Below are positions 26,002 through 35,151 of a stretch of 64,000 bases of DNA, in pieces. The notes under the pieces were generated by a model that was given only the letters and a program-made list of their open reading frames with translations, had not been told where the DNA came from and searched no databases. The number at the start of each line of letters is the position of its first letter. Position 1 is the stretch's first letter. Source of the stretch: Pseudomonas sp. AKS31. GTDB taxonomy: Bacteria; Pseudomonadota; Gammaproteobacteria; Pseudomonadales; Pseudomonadaceae. Where the stretch lies: positions 179,035-243,034 of the forward strand of contig NZ_JAMLFX010000003.1 in the NCBI RefSeq assembly GCF_023634765.1. Reading direction: 5' to 3'. The position numbers and the translations under genes were made by a program.

Positions 26002-26976
26002 ATGTTGCAGAACATTCCTACCCATGTCATTGCTGGCCCTTTGGGCGCCGGCAAGACCAGTCTGATTCGCCAACTCATGGCCCAGCGCCCGGAAGGCGAG
26101 CGTTGGGCGGTGCTGATCAACGAGTTCGGCCAGATCGGTCTCGACGCCGCCCTGTTGACGAGCGACGCCGATGGTATCGCACTGGGCGAAGTAGCCGGCG
26201 GCTGCCTGTGTTGCGTCAATGGCGCGCCGTTTCAGATTGGCCTGGGGCGGTTGCTGCGCAGGGCGAAGCCGGATCGACTTTTCATCGAGCCGTCCGGCCT
26301 GGGGCATCCGGCGCAGTTGATCAAACAGCTGAACGAGGCGCCGTGGCGGGGTGTGCTGACGGTGCAGCCATGCGTGCTGGTCCTGGATGCTCAGGCGCTC
26401 CGGGCGGGGAAAGCATTGCCGGCAGCGCAGCAGGAAGCGTTAGCCAGTGCCGGGTTGTTGCTGCTGAACAAGGCGGAAAACCTTGATGAAAATGAGCGGC
26501 AGAAAATCGCCGGTCAGCTCCCACCGGTCCGGCAGATCTGGACGCAGCAGGCACAACTCACCTTGAACGATCTCCCGGGACTGGCAGCGCAAGCGGTTAT
26601 CGGTGTGGATAACCTGGTGGTGCCCCAAGGATTGGCGCAGATGCCGGCCGTCTGGAGTGACCCGACGGTGCCGATTTGCCTGAGTCAGGCGCAGGAAGGC
26701 GGATGGAGCATTGGTTGGCGCTGGCATCCGGGGCAGAGGTTCGACAAGCGGCGCATTGCCGACTGCCTAGGGAATCTGGATTGGATCAGGGCGAAACTGG
26801 TTATCCACAGCACGGATGGCTGGGTGTCGGCGAATGCGCTGGAGAATGCAACGTTGATCTGGCAGGCCAGTGAATGGCGAAAAGATTCGCGAATCGAGCT
26901 GATCTTCAGTGAAGTGCAGGATGTTGAGGTGCTGCAGAGAACGCTGTCAGCGTGCCGGGAAGGTCAAGATCAATAG
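26002..26976 (+). CDS. Second COG0523 (CobW-like) GTPase
   Basis: A 324-residue G3E GTPase, shorter than the first copy. Visible are P-loop GPLGAGKTSL (about residues 11-20), 'VLINEFGQIGLDAALL', the metal site GCLCCVNGAPF (about 67-77), 'LFIEPSGLGHPAQL' and 'LLLNKAENLDEN' as the base-recognition segment. It belongs to a different COG0523 subgroup from the gene at 23762 (CLCC rather than CICC, reduced C-terminal domain). The start at 26002 is chosen because it places the P-loop normally; the ribosome binding site is weak. No Zur box is evident directly upstream, so regulation is uncertain. Confidence 0.87.
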   Translation: MLQNIPTHVIAGPLGAGKTSLIRQLMAQRPEGERWAVLINEFGQIGLDAALLTSDADGIALGEVAGGCLCCVNGAPFQIGLGRLLRRAKPDRLFIEPSGLGHPAQLIKQLNEAPWRGVLTVQPCVLVLDAQALRAGKALPAAQQEALASAGLLLLNKAENLDENERQKIAGQLPPVRQIWTQQAQLTLNDLPGLAAQAVIGVDNLVVPQGLAQMPAVWSDPTVPICLSQAQEGGWSIGWRWHPGQRFDKRRIADCLGNLDWIRAKLVIHSTDGWVSANALENATLIWQASEWRKDSRIELIFSEVQDVEVLQRTLSACREGQDQ

Positions 26977-26997
26977 ATCATAGCCATTGGCAGGCTT

Positions 26998-27417
26998 TTA
27001 CGGCTTCCACTTGGTGTGTTCTTGCCGCCACTGGCTCAACTCGATCACTTCAGCCCGCGGCTTGTGCACTTCAACCACCGGCGGCGTGTCGTCGAACGGC
27101 GCCGGGTAGGGCGCCAGTTCGATCTGCGCACTGTGTGCGCCAAACTGGGTGATGGTGCCGTTATGCCGGGTTTCGCCGGTTACAGTGAACTCGAAGTTGT
27201 ACACCCGCGCCAGTCGTCGGCGACCGTTGGCGTCCTTGATGAAACCGATCTTCTTCAGGGCCACGTTGCCGTCGAGCAACTCGACCCGCACGTTCAGACA
27301 ATGCTGTTTGACCCGCTCCAGCGCGCGTTCGCGCAAGCCGTGGTTGTGCCACAGCCAGGCGCCGGCAGCGGCGAACAGTATCAGCACGAAGATGTTTTCC
27401 AGGGTCAGCATCAACAT
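26998..27417 (-). CDS. DUF3301 membrane protein
   Basis: A 139-residue protein with one N-terminal transmembrane helix (about 5-24, '[22 protein letters not shown]') and the DUF3301 pattern '[28 protein letters not shown]' followed by '[17 protein letters not shown]'. Small inner-membrane family of unknown function, common in Pseudomonas beside pdxY, as here (divergent, 111 bp apart). Confidence 0.85.
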   Translation of the reverse strand: MLMLTLENIFVLILFAAAGAWLWHNHGLRERALERVKQHCLNVRVELLDGNVALKKIGFIKDANGRRRLARVYNFEFTVTGETRHNGTITQFGAHSAQIELAPYPAPFDDTPPVVEVHKPRAEVIELSQWRQEHTKWKP

Positions 27418-27528
27418 CGAACTCCAAAAGATAGCGTCAGCTTAACTGCGTCGCCGGTCTGTCGTACAGGCTGTGTTTCGTCGCATACTGCGCGGCTTGA
27501 ATTTCAATCGTTTTACGGAATGACCCGA

Positions 27529-28401
27529 ATGAAACGTACGCCTCATCTGCTCGCCATTCAGTCCCACGTGGTGTTCGGCCACGCCGGCAACAGCGCCGCG
27601 GTTTTTCCGATGCAGCGGGTCGGGGTCAATGTCTGGCCTCTCAACACCGTGCAGTTTTCCAACCACACCCAGTACGGCCAATGGGCCGGCGAAGTGCTGG
27701 CGCCGCAACAGATTCCCGAGCTGGTCGAAGGCATCGCCGCGATTGGCGAGCTGGGCAATTGCGATGCGGTACTGTCCGGTTACCTCGGCAGCGCGGCGCA
27801 GGGCCGGGCGATTCTCAGTGGTGTCGAGCGGATCAAATCGGTCAACCCGAAGGCGCTGTACCTGTGTGATCCGGTGATGGGCCATCCGGAAAAGGGGTGC
27901 AGCGTGCCGACCGAGGTCAGCGATTTCCTGCTGGAAGAGGCGGCAGCCGTGGCGGACATCATGTGTCCGAACCAGTTGGAGCTGGACAGCTTCTCCGGGC
28001 GCAAGCCGCAGTCGCTGTTCGATTGCCTGGCGATGGCGCGGGCGTTGCTGGCGCGCGGGCCGAAAGCAGTGCTGGTCAAGCATCTGGATTATCCGGGCAA
28101 ACCGGCCGATGGTTTCGAGATGTTGTTGGTGACGGCCGAAGGCAGCTGGCATCTGCGCCGTCCGCTGCTGGCGTTTCCGCGGCAGCCGGTGGGCGTGGGC
28201 GATCTGACGTCCGGGCTGTTCCTGGCGCGGGTGCTGCTGGGTGACAGTCTGCTGGCGGCGTTCGAATTCACCGCGGCGGCGGTGCACGAGGTATTGCTGG
28301 AGACTCAAGCTTGCGCCAGTTATGAGCTGCAACTGGTGCGGGCGCAGGATCGCATTGCGCATCCGCGGGTGAAGTTCGAGGCGACGGCGATCAGCCTGTA
28401 A
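27529..28401 (+). CDS. pdxY: Pyridoxal kinase PdxY
   Basis: A 290-residue kinase that phosphorylates pyridoxal in the vitamin B6 salvage pathway. It starts with the family's '[22 protein letters not shown]' (about residues 7-28), has '[14 protein letters not shown]' in the middle and the anion-hole/catalytic '[18 protein letters not shown]' (about 222-239, catalytic Asp in GVGD). Length matches PdxY. The start at 27529 (MKRTPHLL) follows from family alignment; an in-frame ATG three codons upstream at 27520 is also possible. Confidence 0.94.
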   Translation: MKRTPHLLAIQSHVVFGHAGNSAAVFPMQRVGVNVWPLNTVQFSNHTQYGQWAGEVLAPQQIPELVEGIAAIGELGNCDAVLSGYLGSAAQGRAILSGVERIKSVNPKALYLCDPVMGHPEKGCSVPTEVSDFLLEEAAAVADIMCPNQLELDSFSGRKPQSLFDCLAMARALLARGPKAVLVKHLDYPGKPADGFEMLLVTAEGSWHLRRPLLAFPRQPVGVGDLTSGLFLARVLLGDSLLAAFEFTAAAVHEVLLETQACASYELQLVRAQDRIAHPRVKFEATAISL

Positions 28402-28416
28402 TCGCCTAATCGTTCA

Positions 28417-28492
28417 AAAAGATCGCAGCCTTCGGCAGCTCCTACATGGGAATGCAAAACCCTGTAGGAGCTGCCGAAGGCTGCGATCTTTT
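28417..28492. repeat. REP-type inverted repeat, 'GATCGCAGCC' family
   Basis: A perfect 29-bp inverted repeat: 28417-28445 (AAAAGATCGCAGCCTTCGGC then AGCTCCTAC) pairs with 28464-28492, leaving an 18-nt loop. Because each arm ends in a T or A run, it can end transcription in both directions, here for the converging pdxY and thioesterase genes. Other copies lie at 39021, 43804 and 52110. Confidence 0.9.
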
Positions 28493-28502
28493 GCTTTTGA
28501 TC

Positions 28503-28985
28503 TCAGGCGTCGCCCTTGATCTCCTGATAGCGCTTCTCCAGCTCCTGGCGAATCTGCCGACGTTGCTGCGCCTGCATATAGCGACGCTTGTCTTCACTGT
28601 TCTGCGGTTGCAGCGGCGGCACGGCGGCCGGCTTGCGCTGGTCGTCTACCGCGACCATGGTGAAGAAGCAGCTGTTGGTGTGGCGCACCGAGCGCTCGCG
28701 GATGTTTTCGGTGACCACTTTGATGCCGACTTCCATCGAGGTGTTGCCGGTGTAGTTGACCGACGCGAGGAAGGTCACCAGTTCGCCGACATGGATCGGC
28801 TCGCGGAAAATCACCTGATCCACCGACAGCGTCACCACGTAGCGGCCGGCATAACGGCTCGCACAGGCGTAGGCCACTTCGTCGAGGTATTTGAGCAGGG
28901 TGCCGCCGTGGACATTGCCAGAGAAGTTGGCCATGTCGGGGGTCATCAGTACCGTCATCGACAGCTGGGCGTTTCCGGGTTCCAT
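28503..28985 (-). CDS. Hot-dog acyl-CoA thioesterase
   Basis: A 160-residue YciA/BACH-type thioesterase that hydrolyses acyl-CoA. The hot-dog core shows 'MTVLMTPDMANFSGNVHGGTLLKYLDEVAYACASRYAG' (about 10-47, with the active-site 'NVHGG...DE') and 'VDQVIFREPIHVGELVTFLASV'. The C-terminal 40 residues are charged and helical. The start at 28985 is chosen because it fits the family; an upstream ATG at 29003 adds six residues without ribosome-binding support. Confidence 0.9.
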   Translation of the reverse strand: MEPGNAQLSMTVLMTPDMANFSGNVHGGTLLKYLDEVAYACASRYAGRYVVTLSVDQVIFREPIHVGELVTFLASVNYTGNTSMEVGIKVVTENIRERSVRHTNSCFFTMVAVDDQRKPAAVPPLQPQNSEDKRRYMQAQQRRQIRQELEKRYQEIKGDA

Positions 28986-29264
28986 AACGTTCTCACGGAT
29001 CAAGGCTGATTACTGGAAGCACCTCTGCGGGTGCCTGGTCGCTTTTCAAAAGCACCGTTATCGGGACGCCGGGCGACTGGCCGCCGTCACGCCGGAATCG
29101 ATCTGTTTCCATATATTGCACCGCCTTCCAGCCGCAAGTCGCGGTGTTAACCTGCAAAAGCCCCTTACAAAGGCAATTCCCACACGAAAAGCGGATTTTT
29201 ACTTCGCTCGCCCAGACCTTTCTGACGTCTGCTGGCGAGCCTCGTCATTCAAGGAGCCCACGCC

Positions 29265-31028
29265 ATGCATGCCATCAGCTTTATTCAGGATCTGGCAGTG
29301 ATCATGTTGGTCGCAGGTGTGGTGACTGTGTTGTTTCATCGCTTCAAACAGCCGGTGGTACTCGGCTACATCGTCGCCGGCTTCATCATCGGCCCGCACA
29401 CCCCGCCGTTCGGCCTGATCCACGACGAAGAAACGATCAAGACCCTCGCCGAACTCGGGGTGATTTTCCTGATGTTCTGCCTCGGCCTGGAGTTCAGCCT
29501 GCGCAAGCTGTTCAAGGTCGGCGCCACGGCGTTTATTGCGGCGTTCCTCGAGATCGTCCTGATGATCTGGATCGGCTACGAAATCGGCCGCTGGTTCGAC
29601 TGGAACACCATGGACTCGCTGTTCCTCGGCGCGATTCTGGCGATCTCCTCGACCACCATCATCGTCAAGGCCCTCAATGACCTGAAGATGAAAAACGAGC
29701 GCTTTGCGCAGTTGATCTTCGGCGTCCTGATTGTCGAAGACATCCTCGGCATCGGCATCATCGCGCTGCTATCGAGCATCGCCGTCAGCGGCACGGTCAG
29801 CTCCGGCGAAGTGTTTTCCACGGTCGGCAAACTGTCGCTGTTCATGATCGTCGCGCTGGTTATCGGCATCCTGTTGGTGCCGCGTTTGCTGGCTTACGTG
29901 GCCAAATTCGAAAGCAACGAGATGCTGCTGATCACTGTGCTCGGCCTGTGTTTCGGCTTCTGCCTGCTGGTGGTCAAGCTTGAATACAGCATGGTGCTTG
30001 GCGCCTTTCTGATCGGCGCGATCATGGCCGAGTCGCGACAATTGCTGAAGATCGAGCGCCTGATCGAGCCGGTCCGCGACCTGTTCAGTGCGATCTTCTT
30101 TGTCGCCATCGGCTTGATGCTCGATCCGCTGATTCTGCTCGAATACGCGTGGCCGATTGCGGTAATTACCGTAGCCGTCGTACTCGGCAAGATGTTGTCC
30201 TGCGGTCTCGGAGCGTTTATCGCCGGCAATGACGGACGCACCTCACTGCGCGTGGGGATGGGCCTGTCACAGATTGGCGAATTTTCCTTCATCATCGCCG
30301 CGCTCGGGATGACCTTGCAGGTGACCAGTAACTTCCTCTACCCGGTCGCCGTGGCGGTGTCGGTGATCACCACGCTGCTGACGCCGTATCTGATTCGCGC
30401 GGCGGATCCGCTGTCGATCAAGCTGTCCGGTGCCGTACCCAAACGTTTGGGGCGTGTGTTGGGCATGTACGGTGAGTGGCTGCGCAGCATCCAGCCGCAA
30501 GGCGAGGGCGCGATGCTGGCGTCGATTATCCGCAAAATCCTGCTGCAAGTCGGGGTCAATCTGGCGCTGGTGATTGCGATCTTCTTCGCCGGAGCGTATT
30601 TCGCCGAGCGCATCTCGCTGTCGCTGCAAGACTGGATCAGTGATCCGAGCTGGCAGAAGGCATTGATCTGGGGCGGGGCGCTGCTGGTGTCGTTGCCGTT
30701 CCTGATCGCGGCGTATCGCAAGCTCAAGGCGCTGTCGATGCTGCTGGCAGAGATGGGCGTGAAGCCTGAGATGGCGGGGCGTCACACGCAGCGAGTGCGC
30801 CGGGTGATCTCCGAAGTGATCCCGATCCTCTCGCTGCTGGTGATTTTCCTGCTATTGGCAGCCTTGTCGGCCAGTATCCTGCCGACCAACAAGTTGCTGG
30901 TGCTGATCGCCGTGGTCGCGGCCGCCGTGGCGGCGCTGCTCTGGCGCTGGTTCATCCGCGTGCACACGCGGATGCAGGTGGCGCTGCTGGAAACCCTCGA
31001 CAACCACAAGGAGTCGTCGGGACATTGA
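29265..31028 (+). CDS. CPA2 monovalent cation:proton antiporter (KefB-like)
   Basis: A 587-residue inner-membrane antiporter of the CPA2 family (K+ or Na+ against H+). It opens with 'AVIMLVAGVVTVLFHRFKQPVVLGYIVAGFIIGPHTPP' (about residues 10-47), contains 'LGVIFLMFCLGLEFSLRKL' and the ion-binding 'LIFGVLIVEDILGI' (the ED pair near 165-166), and has about 12-13 hydrophobic segments up to residue 400, then extra ones near 425-445, 465-485 and 525-565. The cytoplasmic TrkA-N domain of true KefB/KefC is missing; the C-terminus is membrane-embedded instead. AAGGAG precedes the ATG. Confidence 0.9.
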   Translation: MHAISFIQDLAVIMLVAGVVTVLFHRFKQPVVLGYIVAGFIIGPHTPPFGLIHDEETIKTLAELGVIFLMFCLGLEFSLRKLFKVGATAFIAAFLEIVLMIWIGYEIGRWFDWNTMDSLFLGAILAISSTTIIVKALNDLKMKNERFAQLIFGVLIVEDILGIGIIALLSSIAVSGTVSSGEVFSTVGKLSLFMIVALVIGILLVPRLLAYVAKFESNEMLLITVLGLCFGFCLLVVKLEYSMVLGAFLIGAIMAESRQLLKIERLIEPVRDLFSAIFFVAIGLMLDPLILLEYAWPIAVITVAVVLGKMLSCGLGAFIAGNDGRTSLRVGMGLSQIGEFSFIIAALGMTLQVTSNFLYPVAVAVSVITTLLTPYLIRAADPLSIKLSGAVPKRLGRVLGMYGEWLRSIQPQGEGAMLASIIRKILLQVGVNLALVIAIFFAGAYFAERISLSLQDWISDPSWQKALIWGGALLVSLPFLIAAYRKLKALSMLLAEMGVKPEMAGRHTQRVRRVISEVIPILSLLVIFLLLAALSASILPTNKLLVLIAVVAAAVAALLWRWFIRVHTRMQVALLETLDNHKESSGH

Positions 31029-31049
31029 CCTGCCGGGGCGGCTGGCCGA

Positions 31050-31457
31050 TCAGCTTTCCAGCCAGACGTCCCGCGCCCAGTGCCACACCGACTCCCAGGT
31101 TTCTTCGGCAATCAGCTCTTCTTCTGCCTGCCACAGCACTACCGTGCCATCTTCTTCGACGCAGTAGTAGTCATCACCGTCCTGACAGATCGGGATCAGG
31201 CTGCGATCAACACCGACATCCCAAGCGTTGGCGGCAACATCCGGCAAATAGGTGTGGGATTGCGGGTCGGTGACGGTCACCGGCTCGAGGCTGCCGTAAA
31301 CCACATCGCTGACGGTCAGCAGAAACTCTTTGAAGACAAACGGAATGTCGATGAACAGTTGTTCTTCGATTTCAACCAGCAGATCTTCGTCAGGCAACTC
31401 CAAAGGAACCGGCACGGGTTCGTTGGCTTCACGCAGTTGTTCGATGATTTCTTCCAC
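31050..31457 (-). CDS. SMI1/KNR4 (SUKH) family protein
   Basis: A 135-residue acidic protein with SMI1/KNR4-type features: 'DIPFVFKEFLLTVSDVVYGSLEPVTVTDP' (about residues 37-65), 'SLIPICQDGDDYYCVEEDGTVVLW' (about 85-108) and a C-terminal 'WESVWHWARDVWLES'. Start is GTG at 31457 with AGAGGA upstream. SUKH proteins are often immunity proteins to secreted toxins, but no toxin gene adjoins it and this family member is common as a stand-alone gene, so a housekeeping role is equally likely. Confidence 0.83.
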   Translation of the reverse strand: MEEIIEQLREANEPVPVPLELPDEDLLVEIEEQLFIDIPFVFKEFLLTVSDVVYGSLEPVTVTDPQSHTYLPDVAANAWDVGVDRSLIPICQDGDDYYCVEEDGTVVLWQAEEELIAEETWESVWHWARDVWLES

Positions 31458-31541
31458 GTCCGGGATCCTCTTGCTTGAATGGCGCGGTTTATATGGGCCG
31501 GTTTATACAGTAGCTCGCTATAGATGCAACCGCGAAATAGA

Positions 31542-31567
31542 AAACCCCAGCCGAGGCTGGGGTTTTT
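31542..31567 (-). terminator. Intrinsic terminator
   Basis: AAACCCCAGCC / GGCTGGGGTTT forms a strong stem with a tiny loop, flanked by T runs on both strands. It lies 29 bp beyond the Tim44-like gene and upstream of the SMI1 gene, so it separates these co-directional minus-strand genes. Confidence 0.85.
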
Positions 31568-31595
31568 ATTACCGCAAGTGAAGCGTGAACAGGGA

Positions 31596-32471
31596 TCAGC
31601 CGTTCTGGCGGATACCGGCCACCAGCCAAGGCTGGTTGTCGCCCTGCGGACGTTCCATGTTCCAGCTTTCGCTGAACACTTCGCCCTGGTCGAAGCGCGA
31701 GGTTTTCGACACACCGCTGAAGGTCAGGGTGGCGATGGTTTTGTCGGCACGGTCATCAACGCCGTCCAGTTGCACCTGGAGGTTGTCGATGTAGGTCGAC
31801 TGGAAAGCGTCACCCAGATCTGCACGCTCACGCTTGAGGAACTCAAGCATTTGCGGGGTCACGAACTCGGCGATCTTGTCCATTTCGTTGGCATCCCAGT
31901 GCTGCTGCAGCGACTGGAAGTGGCTGCGTGCAGCTTCAAGGAAGTTCTGCTCGTTGAACCAGGCCGGCGCGTTGATTACCGGACGGGCGGCAGCAGGCGC
32001 AGCCGAACCACCGAAGATCGAACCCATGGCAGCAGGTTTCTGCTCGAACACTTCACGCTGCATCGGCGCACCGGCCGGAGCGAATTGCTCTTGCTGCTTG
32101 CGGCGACGCGCGGCGATGAAGCGGAAGATCACGAACGCGATCACGGCCATGATCAGGATGTCGAAGATCTGCATGCCCTGGAAGCCACCGCCCATGAACA
32201 TGGAAGCGAGCAAGCCACCGGCGGCGATACCGGCCAGAGGGCCGAGCCATTTCGAAGCACCACCGGCCTTGGCGGCAGCGCCAGCGGCACCGGCAGCACC
32301 AGCGGTCGCTGCTGCGCCGCCGACACCTGGAGAAGAAGGAGCCATCTGGCTGGTCTGGTGCGTCGGCGCAGCGCCGGCGCTTTTGCCACCACCAAAGCGC
32401 TTGGCGTTGGCGTCGAGGCTCATCGTCAGGCCGATGCACAACGCCATGGCGATGCTAAGAAAACGTTTCAT
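31596..32471 (-). CDS. Tim44-like domain membrane protein
   Basis: A 291-residue protein: signal-like N-terminus (MKRFLSIAMALCIGLTMSLDANA), a low-complexity Gly/Ala stretch (about 27-80), hydrophobic segments (about 80-100 and 103-125: 'LGPLAGIAAGGLLASMFMGG' and 'IFDILIMAVIAFVIFRFIAA'), a basic cytoplasmic-type loop 'ARRRKQQEQ', then a C-terminal Tim44-like domain ('FLEAARSHFQSLQQHWDANEMDKIAEFVTPQM'). Such bacterial Tim44 homologues are inner-membrane proteins of unknown role. The start at 32471 is chosen for the signal sequence; an earlier in-frame start adds 12 unlikely residues. Confidence 0.87.
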   Translation of the reverse strand: MKRFLSIAMALCIGLTMSLDANAKRFGGGKSAGAAPTHQTSQMAPSSPGVGGAAATAGAAGAAGAAAKAGGASKWLGPLAGIAAGGLLASMFMGGGFQGMQIFDILIMAVIAFVIFRFIAARRRKQQEQFAPAGAPMQREVFEQKPAAMGSIFGGSAAPAAARPVINAPAWFNEQNFLEAARSHFQSLQQHWDANEMDKIAEFVTPQMLEFLKRERADLGDAFQSTYIDNLQVQLDGVDDRADKTIATLTFSGVSKTSRFDQGEVFSESWNMERPQGDNQPWLVAGIRQNG

Positions 32472-32664
32472 AAAGGGTATTCCCGTTTGTGGAGACACGC
32501 GCGCCATGTTGCACAGCTGAAGTGTTACTGGCTAGCGAGAGAGTGTTTCGGGCTTTTGCCTGACAGGTCGCGTTCAGCTTCGCGAGGCAATCAGCCTATG
32601 TACTTTTGTCTGTAGGAAAAGGAGATAGGTTCAGCGGGATTGATGCACTGTGCGCCGTATTACC

Positions 32665-32692
32665 TGTGGGAGCGAGCCTGCTCGCTCCCACA
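32665..32692. repeat. REP-type palindrome
   Basis: TGTGGGAGCGAG and CTCGCTCCCACA form a perfect 12-bp stem with loop CCTG, a single unit of the 'TGGGAGC' REP family, 18 bp beyond the uvrD stop. It may act as the uvrD 3' hairpin. Confidence 0.85.
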
Positions 32693-32710
32693 TTTGTTCA
32701 GTGCAGGTCG

Positions 32711-34894
<2,184 letters not shown>

Positions 34895-35151
34895 CGGGGC
34901 ATTCTAGGGTGCGCCGCAGGCCCGGGCAAACCGAGCTTTGCATTAGCCGATGAAACTCCCGTCGATGACGACCGGTCGGTCACTGGCTACAGGCATCGGC
35001 CCGCCGCGCTCCAAGGGTTTGGCCAGTGGCAAAGGACGGAAAAGTTTCGCGGAAATTATGATGTGGAGCAGTTTGGCAACGGGATCGGCTTGTGTATGCT
35101 CCGTCCACGTTTCGGGCGCACGCCCTCCTTATAAGAACAAGAACGTTGCCC

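Noticed and set aside
26811..26819. Perfect TTATCCACA DnaA box
   Set aside because: A single box inside the second COG0523 gene; isolated boxes are expected by chance and there is no array as at 54352.
28417..28492. CRISPR array
   Set aside because: The repeated sequences are inverted pairs dispersed in separate gaps, not direct repeats with regular spacers.
31050..31457. SMI1/KNR4 gene as immunity partner of a local toxin
   Set aside because: No toxin gene is adjacent; the giant toxin-like gene is 24 kb away.
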